From positions 52,541,878 to 52,605,877 of the forward strand of contig OY288243.1 of NCBI GenBank assembly GCA_958450325.1: DNA of 64,000 nucleotides, in the 5' to 3' direction. This stretch comes from Agrostemma githago (Eukaryota > Streptophyta > Magnoliopsida > Caryophyllales > Caryophyllaceae). Below are positions 46,132 to 58,373 of this stretch, piece after piece. Under the pieces are notes generated by a model. The model was given only the letters and a program-made list of their open reading frames with translations. It searched no databases and was not told the origin of the DNA. A program made the translations under genes and the position numbers. How positions within the stretch are numbered: position 1 is the first letter of the stretch; every line of letters begins with the position of its first letter.

Positions 46132-46945
46132 AATTGTGGACATGACATAGGTCCACCCCGACGCGGTCACGCGCGGGTTTGGGTAGGCGATGAATTTTGT
46201 GGTGAGATTGTTCTCGGGTCGAAATTTAAATCGAAATATGAGTCGCCACCGAACCTTATGGGAGTTCGGACCCATTCGAACCCACTCTATACTTGGGCGC
46301 ATTGTGCACAAAGAACGGCCCGTTTTAGTATTAGAGTTTATGGGGTTCGTCCCTTTGCATTACGATACCGACGCCGAGTTATCGTGTATCGATTGACTCT
46401 CGTATTCCAACGGTTTCGGGCATCCGGAAACTAGTGGTTCTGAGTAAGGGGTAGGGGTACGTGTTGAGAAGCCCACGAAGGACACCCAACCCCTCCCGCT
46501 CTTAGCGACCTCTCCTAAGATATCGTTCGGTGTTCTTGTGCGCACGTTAGTAAGATGGTTAAATGATATGCAAATAGCATTTTGAACTACGCATGAGAAA
46601 TAGGTGTTTATCTACGTCGTTTAATGCATCTTAAGTTATGTCGAAGTTGGATTTAGCATGTGGGTTCATTTATAAAACAGTAAATGTCACGCAATGTAAA
46701 TAAATAACTTAAATGTAAATTACAAATTGCACGGGCGGAATACAACCCGGAATTCACAATACGACAATCGAAGATATAATATAATCGGGTTAGAAACGGT
46801 AACATAAATAATAAACGAACTCGTAAATGAATCGTAAATTGAAACCATAAACCGAACGCATGGATACACTTGAGTCAAATACGTATTGCGTTACATATTC
46901 GACCCGAGGACAGAGGCTGGAACACACAAAAGATTGAGGCCTGGA

Positions 46946-47030
46946 ACTCAGGCGCCTAAAATAGCGCGGTCTGGAGTTCAGGCGCCTTAGGGCAGGCGGC
47001 CTGATATGCAGGCACCTGACCTTGGGCGTC
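46946..47030 (-). repeat. AGGCGCCT palindrome cluster in element 3 LTR
   Basis: CAGGCGCCT occurs twice with a 30-bp period, followed by GGCGGCC and CAGGCACCTG. A further set lies at 47625-47700 (AGGCGCCCTG, TTAGGCGCCTGG, GGGCGCCACC) and another just upstream of the TATA box (about 48535-48580). Confidence 0.8.
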
Positions 47031-48470
47031 TGGTATGGCCGGGTTCGGGATCGAAGCGGTTTCTAGCTTGATCCCAAAGCCTCGATGTCTCATCCCGACT
47101 CTTCGTAGCGCAAACTGGCTATCTCGAGATGTCGTATAACGAACCCGACTAGGAAGTCGTCGGTATAAGACTTACGAAATGAGACATACGCTCAGAGTCG
47201 TAAAAGAATAAAAAATAAATACTAAATGTAATTTTAAAAAGGAAACGCGCGATTGATTAGCGTGCGTCGACTAAAGTCGCAAGTATTGTTCCCTAAGCAA
47301 AATGTGTACCATTGTGCACTACGTTGGTAGTCTACGATATTTCATTTTGCTATAATGAGGTACTTGTCCTAAATCGATTCAATTTTATGATAAATCGATT
47401 ATATCGACTTGGCATGAATATCGAAACCCTTCGTATCGTGATGTCGTTATCGGATCGCGTGGGCCGTACGACTCTCGGATTGACGTCATAGGGTTTCGTA
47501 CCACTTCGATTATCGATTACCCTTTTTACGCGCGACATTTGACTACGGAATCAACATCAAGCGCAAAAGATCGATATTTAAAAATGATATCGAACTACTG
47601 CGATCGCGTCATAACCCGTAAGGTCAGGCGCACGCCATGAGGCGCCCTGACCCTTAGGCGCCTGGGGTGGCGCTCCTCAGAATATGGGCGCCACCTTCGA
47701 TCCGGCCTATTAGGGTATTATACAAACTTTAGGCAGCGTTTTATTATCGAACGCATTCGATATAAGGGTTCGATTTGTCGTCGCAAAACTTAGGTCCTTT
47801 GCATTTCGGCGTCGTAATTTGGCTTTTAAAGCCTACGACGCTAGATTTAGCGTCATTGGACGTTTGCTCGAATCGAGTTTGAAAATAGTTTTGTTAAATA
47901 TAAGCGGTATTTGTATATGACGGAAATGTAAATAATGATAATATAAATGTTAGACGGTTAGTTACGTTAAGAAAATGTTAGAATTGATACTAAGATGAAC
48001 AAAAAAGTAAAGGTGTTTTTGGAGTTCACTCCCCTTAAACAATCAAACACGCAGGGTGACGAGATAAGCGACCGGCAACATCGAGTACGATACTCTTGTA
48101 TTCGTGTTTCCTTATCCCATCATCCTTTGTATTTGATACGTAATAGGACGGGTATTTTATACTCGAGTTAGTAGTTAGCGTTGCGATAAATACAAATTAG
48201 TACAACGACAAAATAAAGGTTAGTGATTAGTTAGTAATCAATAAACGAAAATAAGAGATAAAGAGATTAGAGAAACGGGGTTTGTTTACACCCTCAACCT
48301 ACATGCTAAAAGTCTTGGAACACGGGCTCGTCTAGCGACGGCGTAGGCACGGGAGTGATCAAGAACGTAGGTGAGTTAAGGTGTGTATAGGGGTTAGGAA
48401 TATTCTCGGTTTTCTAAAATGAATTTCGAGAAATGATGTTGCGACCCTTGAAACGTAGGAGGTAAGGGTG

Positions 48471-48480
48471 TATTTATAGA
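48471..48480 (-). promoter_or_regulatory. Probable TATA box of element 3 LTR
   Basis: TCTATAAATA in the element's sense sits at the same relative place as the motifs in elements 1, 2 and 4. Confidence 0.5.
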
Positions 48481-49247
48481 GTTTTGCAAATACTTCGGCT
48501 CGGTATTCGGACGCTCGAAAGTGGGGCGATTCAAGACTCGGGCGCCCCTGCTGGGGCGGCTCAGTTCTAGGACGCCTGGTTGCACGCAGTCGATGTTTCG
48601 CGTATCAGAAATCGCCCAAAATACAGATTGATATCCGTGCTATTCAAGGCATGATTTGATCTGATTGATTTTGATTGATTCATGTATTTGGACATCGTTT
48701 TGGAAAAAAAAAATTCGGATTTCGACTTTGACGGGTTTTGGCTCGGCGTAAAAGACGGTTTTGCCCCCGATGGCGGTTTTGGCTCAAAATAGCTTTATTT
48801 TATTAGAAACGACCCACAGAGTCTGGATTTAGGGTCGGTTTTGAGAGATTCACACTCTGCTAAGTGCCCACGTCGGATACTATAGATTCCGAGACCGTAT
48901 TCGAGCGTATTAAAGCATGTTTACGTCTGATCTTAATCGAGTGTTTTGTTGGAGACTGGTATAGACACAAGCATTCAAAATGCGGGCGTCTACAAGCCTA
49001 TAGGAGTAATTTACACCTATAAATAGTATGTAGTAAGACTTCAATACTACATAATTTTTCTTACGTGAAAATTTTGATACGTACGTACTACTATTTTTTT
49101 TTGGGTAAATGGTAAGTATGTATAAATCAAAATTTGATGTACATCAGTTCGTTAGTCTAGTTACAAGATTAACATCTCTCGTTGACATTTTCCCTTTCTT
49201 AATGCTAACATAGTACATTATGGGTTCTTTCTTAGCTAATTTCCCTA

Positions 49248-49660
49248 CTACTTCGGGCCTTGTGATAAAATTTTCACTCCTGCTTTGTTCGGCTGTCTCC
49301 ACACATAGTATATGACTGCGTTAATCATGTTGTTGATGATCGCCTTCCTTAAGTTACTGCCTCTAATCTTCATTCTCCACTGTCTGCTCAGGTCATTAGG
49401 AATTTTATATCCTAACCAATCCTCCATACATCTCAGAATTTGCTGGCTATATTCACATCTACAAAAGAGATGTTGCACATCTTCTTCCTCCTGCCCACAT
49501 ATGCAGCAGCATCGTCCACCACGTTCAGTTGATGTAATTTTTTCTTGGTATTCATCGCTTGGTGCTGAACCAACCAGGCTACCATTCTTTGTTTCGGTAT
49601 AGTCCATTTACTCCAAACAAGGTTATGCAGTCTACCGTTTCTTCCTTGCTCCTGAGCCAT
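49248..49660 (-). pseudogene. LINE ORF2 C-terminus: zf-RVT zinc-binding region
   Basis: Two overlapping frames (49433-49660 and 49248-49607) together give WTIPKQRMVAWLVQHQAMNT, then CCICGQEEEDVQHLFCRCEY. This is the zinc-binding region found after RT in plant non-LTR elements. A frameshift separates the two parts. It normally ends about 100 residues later, near 49248. Confidence 0.88.
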
Positions 49661-49914
49661 TGATACCCCTTAGCCACTGTATAATTATTAACCCCATTTG
49701 CATTCCAATTATTTGCCATAATGCCAGGCTATAGCAGCTCACTAACCTGCCACATTTTCCTCCAGCTCCAACTCGAGTTTTGAGTCGGTTTGTAATCGTG
49801 CCAAGCATTGTTCTTTAAGTGTGTGTGGTGCACCCATTTAACCCACAACTTATCTGACTTTGCAGTAATCCACCAAGCTAATTTACCCACACCGGCTTTG
49901 TTCCAGATGGCATT

Positions 49915-50735
49915 CTAAATAACATTCAGTCCCCCTTCCTTATACGGAAGACAAACCTTATGCCATGACACTAAAGGGGTTCTAGTGTAGTTCACTCCCC
50001 CTTCCCATAAGTAAGTTCTACATAGACCGTCAATTTGTATGATGATGCTAGTAGGAAAGACAAAAATCAAGGCCCTGTAGTTGTGCAGAGTGTTTAAGAC
50101 TGATTTCATCAATACAAGTCGCCCAGCATACGAAAGCTTCCTTGCGCCCAATTTCTTTATTCGATCAGTGATCTTATAGACCGAAGTTTGGCAGTCAAGA
50201 ATTGTGAGTCCAGAGGCCTTTATGGGTACTCCAAGATATTTGAAAGGTAAGTTATCTTCTTTACATCCGGATACATCAATGATATCCTGCCTCACAGTTG
50301 CCATTACTCTGCTAAAGTATACGTTTGACTTGCTCTTGCTCAATTTTAGACCTGAGGTTAGAGAGAATGTAGCAAAAGTTCTGAGAAGCATCATAATAGA
50401 CTTCACATCCCCTTTACTAAATAGTAATAGATCATCCACGAACATCGCCTCATAGGCTCACAAAGAGGGTGAAATTTAAACTCCTTGACTGTCGTAGTAT
50501 GATGGAGCAACCTAGCTATATAGTCCATACATATAGTGAAAAGGAGTGGCGATAATGGATCCCCTTGTCTGAGTCCCCGTTTGCCTTGGAAGAAGCCAAA
50601 CATGTCTCCATTAAGGCAAAGAGAGAAATAAGATGTGGTGACGCATTGCATCACATTTGTTAAGTGAGGAGGGAACGGTAAACCATTATGCATCTGATGC
50701 AAAAATGCCCACTCAACTGAGTCGTATGCTTCTGC
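49915..50735 (-). pseudogene. LINE ORF2: C-terminal RT
   Basis: The frames show EAYDSVEWAFLHQM (end of RT motif A), NGDMFGFFQGKRGLRQGDPL (motif B), the catalytic box FVDDLLLFSKGD (motif C), then PFKYLGVPI and a thumb-like region. The FVDD box is split from motif B by a frameshift near 50445. At 50735 the sequence stops within motif A, where the solo LTR was inserted. Confidence 0.9.
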
Positions 50736-50740
50736 ATATC

Positions 50741-52901
50741 TGTAGACACCCGGATTTGGACCTGGTGGCTGCGGAAGTGCCAAACAAACACCCGATGACG
50801 ATAGGACTGCAACGCGACATAGATTCACGATGTTTTAGGTTGTTTTTCTATAGAACGGATCAAATAAATTACACGGAAAAATTAAAATAAAATGATGGCA
50901 GCCTTAGTCGTGTCGTTACGGTCGCATAGACACTAATTAGAGTCAATTCTGACACCGGGACCCCGAGTCGGTCCAAAAACTCAAACCGAGTCAGCACCGC
51001 GCTAAGCGAACCTCGGGATTCGCACCCGAGGCCCACTAAACTCACGGTGCTAGGTCAAAAATGGGGGAACCTTAACATCCAAGTTTCGTATTATACACCC
51101 GTCTCTCGGTTTTGGAAAGTATCAAAATCGTATCTTCAAAACACCAACCGCCTCAACCCACGCGCCTGAGCCTCCATACGCCTGAACCCAGGCGCCTGAG
51201 TCTTGGTGCGCCACAACTCAGGCGTCTATATGGGTGACGAGGGCCAAAAACACCTACAAATACCCCCCCTCACCTCATTCATTCGACACACAATTCACTC
51301 TTCTCTTCTCCCTCAAACTTCTCGCTAAGGGCTCGCACTCCGACACCCGAGGCAAACAATCCACTCGATCGTAGTTCCGAAAAAGCGAGATTGACGCTAC
51401 TGCTCACCTTCGAGCAACCCACTCGATACCGAGGTGCCTGTGTTCGACAAGCTAAAATCTAGTAGTGAAGTTCTGCCAGATTAGCCGCAGAATCAGTCCA
51501 TAGTAACGGAGCTCTGCCAGAGTAGCCGCAGGAGGGGTCAACGGTAATGGAACTCTGCCGAAATCACTAGGCAAGCTAGGAGGATCCGCTTGGAAGCCAA
51601 GTCGTCACTAGGTTGTCATCAAAACAAAACATTACATTTTCGCACTTACTTTTATTATGCACTACGACAATACTAGGCATGGACCCTGGGTCCACAACAG
51701 TTACTAAAACACGTAACGTCCCAACTTCAACCGCAAACACAAGAATACACTAAATAGACCCGAGTAATTTCGAGATCCGTTCTCAACTATCTATGCATCG
51801 TGTCCCGTTTAGTGTATACTCCGAGAGTGCAACTCCTCACAATGTGATTTACTTATATTCCCATTTACAGTTTTTGTATGATTTATTGCTTTTATGACAT
51901 TATAATCGCATGCTAAATCACCTAACACGGAAATCAAAACGTAAATAAGCTAAAAATGAACAAAGTGATGGTCGGGTTCCGTATTAGTCCGGGTGCTCGC
52001 CTTACTAGGTTCGACGCATCCTTGTTAATACCGAACCAACGCATCTTAAGCAGAATACCAGGTAAGGTATATCACGAGAACGACTAATATCACGCATTCT
52101 TTCGTATGACTTGCTAATATGTATAATACTATTACTCTCTACTCTCTTATGTCCATCTTTTCATGGCGTCCTTGTCACGTGAAATCGCATGCAAAGAATG
52201 TAAACACAACTACTTTGACGACAAAACTTACTTGTCCTTAAACAACCGACCTAGCAAAAGGTATAGGGTGAAAACAATGGATGTTACAGTACTTCCGCCA
52301 CAACAAAATAACTAGGTTATCAGCCCAGCGATTGATTAGTAGAGGCCGCTATAGTGCGGGCGGGATTGGGTGTTGACATCTATCGGATGTTGGCTTCCCA
52401 ATAAGTACCTTCACCCCTTACTCAGAATCGACGGTTTCCGGATGTTCGAAACCATTGGCAATGAGAGTCATTCCAGGCATGGAGTGCTTAAGGGTACAAG
52501 TCTTTATCATTAGGTCCCGTGTCCCTCAACTTTGAGCCGGATAGGGATCAAAGTTGACTTGAACGGTTTCCGAGTCCCCATAATTGACTCGGTGGCGACT
52601 CCATAAATCGGCAACGAATTTAGTTCACTAAAAAGGTCGCCTTACCAAATGATTCGACCTTTAAACATTTACAACCATGACTCGATCGATTCCAAATGGA
52701 AACACGGGTGCCCGCACCCGTCTAGTACAAGTCTGGATCATCATCCGAATCGAAGTCCGAAACATTGCCCCATACGCGAGATCGGACCCGGCCCCCGACC
52801 GGGAGAGGGCCGAGTGGGTGGCCGCCGCCACACGTTGAAAAACCAGGTTGGTCCCGCGCGGGCACGCGCGGGGCATCGGGCGGTGCGGACGGACGTCCAC
52901 A
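50741..52901 (+). mobile_element. Solo LTR of a Tat-like element in LINE RT, ATATC duplication
   Basis: It starts TGTAGACACC (50741) and ends GTCCACA (52901), flanked by ATATC at 50736-50740 and 52902-52906. It shares the conserved U5 block (about 52335-52475) and the GGTGGCGACTCC word with the other Tat-like LTRs, but the rest has diverged, the 18-bp block is missing, and its 3' end is GC-rich. AGGCGCCTGAG-type repeats lie at about 51160-51235, upstream of a TATA-like ACAAATACC. No internal domain is present, so recombination removed the rest. Confidence 0.9.
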
Positions 52902-52906
52902 ATATC

Positions 52907-53343
52907 CAGTTTGAATAGGCACCTAGGGGAGATATTTTGTCTAGAGTATAACCTGATCAAATCTTGATATATCAAAATGTTTTGCACTATACTTCTCCCC
53001 TTTATGAATCCTCCTTGAACGGGTGATATCATATCTGGAAGCACATTTGCCAGTCTCGAACAAAGGAGCTTAGATATAATTTTATACACGATGTTGCAGC
53101 ACGCTATCGGTCTAAACTAGAGCACAGATGTAGGTCTATCTACCTTCGGTATAAGAGTGACAGAGGTGGCATTAATTTGGTTAAGGATCCGGCCATTGGA
53201 GAAAAAATCCATAACTGTGTTACAAACCTCGACCCCAACCACATGCCAACAATCATTGAAAAATTTACTCGAGAAACCATCGGATCAGGGGCCTTATCAT
53301 TAGGTATGTTGTAAAAGTCTTCTCTGATTTCCTGTGGCGTAAC
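52907..53343 (-). pseudogene. LINE ORF2: N-terminal RT part
   Basis: From 53343 downward are PNDKAPDP (usual KAPGPDG), a frameshifted stretch, and then in frame 52661-53089 YKIISKLLCSRLANVLPDMI, GGFIKGRSIVQNI and CLFKLDI, the start of RT motif A. The LTR insertion at 52901 separates KLDI from AYDSVEW. Stops and a frameshift lie between 53100 and 53330. Confidence 0.88.
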
Positions 53344-55574
53344 TGTAACACCCCGTTATTTTCCGAGTCAATTATAAAGCTTAACTTTTCTACTTTTATT
53401 TAAATCGGGTTTTTAATTGAAAAAATATTTTTAATGTCGTCATAAGATTATAGTATTTTGGGTCGTCCTATAATAAATCGGTTTTGATTTTCTTAAAGTG
53501 GAACATTATTTTATAAACCGACTTTGTATCGTATTCGATTTCGAGTCAAACACAATAAGGAAAGAAAAAAAACTGAACTAAATTATATTTAAACCCCCAC
53601 CCGTCACCCCTTATTTTCCCCCATCACCCTTATTTCTTTTTCCCCTTTGATATCTGCCGCCATACTCCCCGCTCTCTCCCTCTGCTCCTCAGTTTCCAAT
53701 CAATTGATCGTCGTTGATAAATTGGTTCTTGATCCTTGCTTACATCAGTCCGTTTTGCATTATTCTCCATCTAAATTGTAAGTTTCATAACCAATTGTCC
53801 TCCTTGTTTTTTTTATAATTAGCGGATCAAATATGAAGTAGGTTCTTATATATCGAGTTTCTACCTTCCTTTTGTTTCCTTGGTTAAAACCATTTTCTCG
53901 GCATAGTTTAACGATTTTGTAAGAAAATAGTATTGGGCTTGGTTTTCAACGGGGGTCCATTATATTTATTGTAGCGATTATTAATATTTTGATAGTGTCG
54001 GAGTCGATTATATTGAGGTGAACATGACTGGTTTTAGGGTGGGGGGTGGAGCTCGATATTAATAATGAATAATTGGAGGACTACGATCAAGTATGGTGTT
54101 AGATGTTTGGCTTGTGGATGGGCAGATTATATTTAGTGATGATAATAATAAAGAGAGGTAAGTGAGTTTTGGGCTGAGGGTTTGCATCATTATAGGAGTA
54201 GGTATAGCCGTAGGAGAAGATACATGGTGTGCGAATTTTATGGTCAATTGTTATTGTTCATTTGTTCATATGGTGCTGTAAATGGTGTTGGGTTGGTATG
54301 TTCGGTCAATCGGATCAATGTTTAAATGTTGTTTATGTTATAGTCTTGCAGACTTACACTAGTTATAAAACAAATAATAAAACCATTTGGGAAGTATATT
54401 AGACGAGAGTTAGAACGAGTTTATATTAATAAGTTGGTATGTAGTTTGGACCATCTTTACATTACTGGTTAGTTCATTGAACCGATTTATAATATTTGTA
54501 GCTTGTGGGTTCGAGGAGAAATAATTTTTGGATTAAATTAGCTTGGATTGACCGTCTTCTGAGGTAAGGACGTTTTAACCTTTTGACCTTTAAGTAAAGA
54601 GCATGTGCGTTTTAAATTATATTTTTAAATCGGTTTAATAATTATTTTGTCAATGATGAATTTTTATAATACTCTTGTGATATTTTGGATATTGGAACTT
54701 TGGGACACAAGTCACATATTGGTATTATTTTGGCACAATTTTGGTGGTTATAACAGACTCTGGGAGCTCTGTTGGTCTATGAGGTTAAGGTGCCTCTGAG
54801 ACGTCCCTGGGATTTCATCCCGAAACTGAACTCCTGGCCCGAGTTGTGTTAAGTGGGGTTTTCCGGCCCCCACTTGCTAGGTGGTTAGACTTTCTCCTTT
54901 GGCAGCCTCATCCTACTGACTGCCCAAATGTGAGTAGTGCGCACTATAATAAGTCTAGCTAATCATAGGTGGTACCTCTATATCGATCGTGCAAAAAGGG
55001 TAGGACCTTGGCACACAGGTGGTGACAATTAATATATTGTGGTTGGTTTTGGTTTTGACTATTATTTTTACAGTATTGTAGTTTGGTGTCGAGACGGAGA
55101 TTTTTAACTCTAATTTCAGTTTACTATAAATTATAATTATTGTGTACGTTTTCAATATAATATATTTTACTCAGCTTTGCTGACGTCCTTTTGTTTTGGG
55201 TCGTTCCCCCGCTGGAACCAGTACCTATTTGTGTTTTGGGCACAGTTGATAGGTACACCTAATATGCTTCATGGGTGCATTTGGTTCGGGATATTGAGCG
55301 AGGAAGGATTTTATTATTTAACATTTACCTCCGAACTATTTATATTTGTGTTGAATTTTGGTTTGAAGTTGTTTTAAACCGTTTTGGATTTTGTAGGACT
55401 TAAGTCTTCCGCTGCAACGTTTTCATTTAATTATTTATCGGATTTATCTTTCTTTTTAATTCCTATACTATTCTTTTGCCTTGCATTTGGCCTTATGAGC
55501 TAAGTGCGGAGTAATGGCTTTAAATTTTCCTGTTTTGTTCTCTATTTTGGTCGCGAAAATTTAGGGTTGTTACA
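53344..55574 (+). mobile_element. Solo LTR, TGTAACACCCC type (2231 bp), in LINE
   Basis: It starts TGTAACACCCCG and ends GGTTGTTACA. It is flanked by GTAAC (53339-53343) and GTAAT (55575-55579), a 5-bp duplication with one change. LINE RT coding sequence continues on both sides. The strand is not certain because a solo LTR with near-palindromic ends can be read either way. It has no internal domain. Similar ends are common in plant chromoviruses, but assignment is tentative. Confidence 0.75.
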
Positions 55575-55579
55575 GTAAT

Positions 55580-56878
55580 AGGTACCATCAGTTTTTTCTG
55601 GTGTTCAGAACTGCATTTTGGTCTGTAATTTAGGATGCACCTTCATTGTCTTTGTATTAGTTCCCAGCAGCTCCTCATAATAGGTTAGGAAAGCTCCTTA
55701 AATATCCTTTGGTTCACTAAACAGATTCCGATTCAGGTCCTCAATTTGAAACACAACATTCTTAATTCTTCACGACATGAGAGACCCATGGAAATAGGTT
55801 GTGTTGCTATCCCCTTCCTTAAGCCGTTGTGCCTTGGTTTTTTGGTGTAAATAGATCTCTATGGCTTTGTTCAGCTGTAAGTAAGATGCATGAGCCTTGT
55901 GTTCTTCCTCAATATATTGTAGCTGCCCCGGATTTTCCATAATTCGCTTTTGCAAGTCCAGTAGTTTAACTTGGGCAACATCTGCCTGATGTTCAATGTC
56001 TAAGAAGCATGTTCTATTTAATTTCTTTAAAGGCCCTTTCAGTCTCCTCAATTTTTGGGTAACAACATACATGGGGGTTCCAGCAGCATCCCCTTTCCAG
56101 CTATCTTTTAGAATCTCTTCAAAATGAGGAGCACTACTCCACACATTGAAGTATTTAAAGCTTCGTTTCCTTTCAAAATGAGTCTTTCCAGAGCTAATAA
56201 GGCAAGGGCTATGATCAAAAAAACCTTCGGGAAGGAAATGCGCAATATGATTAGGAAGAATATGCAACCAAGCCTGATTAATTAAAACTCTATCAATTTT
56301 GGAGTAAACCCACTGTTCAGGTGGTCTCTTGTTGTTCCATGTATAGAATGCGCATGTGGCTGGTGCATCCATCATTTTACATACCTCTATGCATTCTTGG
56401 AAAGGCTTGGCCTCTGTAGGAACAAAACCTCCCCCCCAATCAGGAGTCAACACGCAATTGAAATCTCCACAAATTGCCCAAGGTTCACTCTTGTTAGCCT
56501 GTTGAATCAGGTCCTCCTATAATGTTTCTCTGTCCTGAATATCATTGTGAGCATAGACTAACGTAATCACATATTCCTTACCAGACAGTATCTCCTTCAC
56601 CTTGCAATGTATCAACTGCGCAGAGTACTTTTCGTCTAGAATAGTACATTGCATAGGATCCCATAACACCCAAATTCGCCCACCATTATGAGTGTGACAG
56701 TTAGTATTATACACCAACTACTGAAGCTATTATTCATCACTTTATTCTGATTCAGGCTCTGGATTTGGGTGTCTTGCAAACCAAATAAACCAACTTTATT
56801 AGAACGAAGAAAATTAAGAATCTCAATCTATTTATTAACTCTATTCATTCCACGAACGTTCCAAAATCCCATCTTCAT
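55580..56878 (-). pseudogene. LINE ORF2 N-terminus: endonuclease
   Basis: ORF2 probably starts at ATG 56878 or 56872 with MGFWNVRGMNR, followed by a TAG stop (VNK-IEIL). Then LFGLQDTQIQ (where L1 endonucleases usually have an ETK-type acidic motif), GRIWVLWDP, CGDFNCVLTPDW, VYSKIDRVLI and FDHSPCL (the DHS catalytic box) are visible, so this is an AP-like endonuclease. After it comes the linker to RT, cut by the solo LTR at 55574. The long frame is 55770-56453. There is a stop between 56453 and 56517. Confidence 0.88.
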
Positions 56879-57004
56879 TGATTATTGGATAAGATTGGGT
56901 TACCTTTCTTGTCACTTTCTTGCTTCCTTCCACTTCCAGTTACCATATCCACAAAGGTTGGACCACAATCTCTTCCAGATTTTGGAGAATCTGGCATTTG
57001 AGTA

Positions 57005-57288
57005 ACCACATTTTTTTTCCTTGGTAAAGGAGGAAAGTTGATTTCCTGTTGAAGAATCTGTTCCTGAATGTCATCCTACACCTTCTCTTTTCCTGCAGCA
57101 GTCGTTGTGCCTTCTTTGCAACCTCTTTTCAAACTTTTTGCTGGTCACCACATTTTTTTTTCTTGATAAAGGAGGAAATTTGATTTCCTGTTGAAGAATC
57201 TGTTCTTGAATGTCATCCTACAACTTCTCTTTTCCTGCAGCAGTCGTTGTGTCCTTCTTTGCAACCTCTTTCCAAACTTTTTGCTGAG
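57005..57288 (-). repeat. 142-bp tandem duplication between LINE ORF1 and ORF2
   Basis: TTGATTTCCTGTTGAAGAAT occurs at 57038 and 57180. The two units differ at few bases. They cover the end of ORF1 and the inter-ORF region. Confidence 0.9.
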
Positions 57289-57305
57289 GTTTTAACTCTG
57301 GTCCT

Positions 57306-58288
57306 GGTTTCTTCATCTGAGACCTGCATTCTCTACCTTCATGGCCCATCTTCCTTCAAATACTGCAGTGAATAGGCTTCCAATCGTAGGCCACATCAAT
57401 ATTGACCTGGGCACCTTTTTTATCCTTGAAACTCACATACTTTAGCAAATCATCCCCTACCCTCAACTCCACCAGAACTCTGGCAAAGTCAATTCTGGTT
57501 CTCTGAGCAGTAGCCTCATCTCTTCGGATGTACTTCCCCACTAATCCTGCAATTTTCTCCAAACTTCTACCCCAAAATTTGAGAGGTAAATGATTCAGCC
57601 TAATCGACGAGGGAAGCACTTTCACATCTTCCTTCTCCAGTTTAATGTCCGGCCTCCATTCTTTTAACAGTAAAGGCTTATTATCAAACATAAAATAGCC
57701 TCCTTGTAATACAGCATGCTTCACACCTTCAGTCTCGAATCTCACCACAAATTTTGTTCATGAAAGAAAGTTTGGTGATATTATGAGTTTTCCAGATACA
57801 CCTAATGAAACCCTCGAGAATTTGCCATGGTGGGTTTGCACCAACCTTAAAGTCGTAAATAGCCGAGTTCCAATATTTTAACTCGTCTTCTACATCCTCC
57901 TCCGAGAGTTGCAACACATCAGGTGCACCCAAAGAGTCATTTGTATGCATTGCATCGTGGTTGCTGTTCCTTGATGTTCTCTTCTTGCCATTCACGTACG
58001 TCCATTCTCCACCAGTCTCCTCCAAAGATTATCCTTCCTCAATCCCTATCTCTTTGGATATTTGGTCTGCGTCAATCTCTTCATCAATCTCATCATCTTC
58101 ATCCCCCAAGTTATAGGTAGGCATACCCCCCATAACTTCTTGCATGGAACGTTCTTTCTATGGCTCATCCATATTAGGGCGCTTACGTTCCTTGACAATA
58201 TCTTCTTTTTCAGCATTACCACTGCGTCTCATCTTCCTCTTAGTGATCATTGGATGAGTTGGTGACCCTGATGACGAACTCCGGGCCA
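57306..58288 (-). pseudogene. LINE ORF1 (DUF4283-type, zinc knuckle)
   Basis: A start at 58288 gives MARSSSSGSPTHPMITKRKM, then stops at the DEP-KER and EEG-SLEE positions. The frame 57729-58025 contains the DUF4283-like start (WQILEGFIRCIWKTHNI), and frame 57356-57748 continues after a frameshift (RLNHLPLKFWGRSLEKIA, ARVLVELRVGDDL). Plant L1 ORF1 proteins have this domain followed by a CCHC knuckle. Here the knuckle reads CSI, a TGA codon at the expected second Cys, then RKMGHEGREC, so it is broken exactly at a zinc ligand. Confidence 0.85.
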
Positions 58289-58373
58289 TACTGCCTCCAG
58301 ATCGTCGTCACAGTCGCCGGGAAAATTCTCTCTAGTTTCCTTCTCTAGGGTTTTTGCGTATGTACTACTATTT

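Larger units (their letters stand above)
29350..48994 (-). mobile_element. Element 3: decayed autonomous Tat-lineage Ty3/gypsy element, interrupted by element 4
   Basis: Read on the minus strand the order is 5' LTR (46135-48994), primer binding site (46114-46131), leader, gag start (44868-45059), element 4 insertion, rest of gag (32341-33233), protease, linker, partial RT, RNase H and the start of a second (archaeal-like) RNase H, cut by the CACTA terminus at 29349. The dual RNase H is a Tat/Ogre hallmark. Integrase and 3' LTR are not in the window. That the two halves are one element is inference: gag residues before and after the break are consecutive apart from about 85 missing residues. 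Confidence 0.75.
46135..48994 (-). repeat. 5' LTR of element 3 (2860 bp)
   Basis: It runs from TGTGGACATGAC to GTCTACA. It has the conserved U5 block, the 18-bp block (48288-48305) and a TATA box (48471-48480) at equivalent places. Instead of ACTCGATCGAGT words it has repeats of CAGGCGCCT or GGGCGCC at about 46946-47030, 47620-47700 and 48500-48580. Confidence 0.88.
49081..58373 (-). mobile_element. L1-type LINE with 16-bp target-site duplication, invaded by two solo LTRs
   Basis: The element lies on the minus strand. The 3' end is at about 49097 with a short T-run (poly-A on the element strand) next to GTACGTACTACTATTT (49081-49096). The 5' end is at 58357, followed by GTATGTACTACTATTT (58358-58373). 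These 16-bp repeats differ at one base. In between are ORF1 and ORF2 (endonuclease, RT, zf-RVT) of a plant L1. Solo LTRs at 50741-52901 and 53344-55574 split the RT. Many stops and frameshifts make it dead. Confidence 0.92.

Noticed and set aside
50204..50455. Plus-strand frames opposite the LINE
   Set aside because: They are antisense shadows of the RT coding region.
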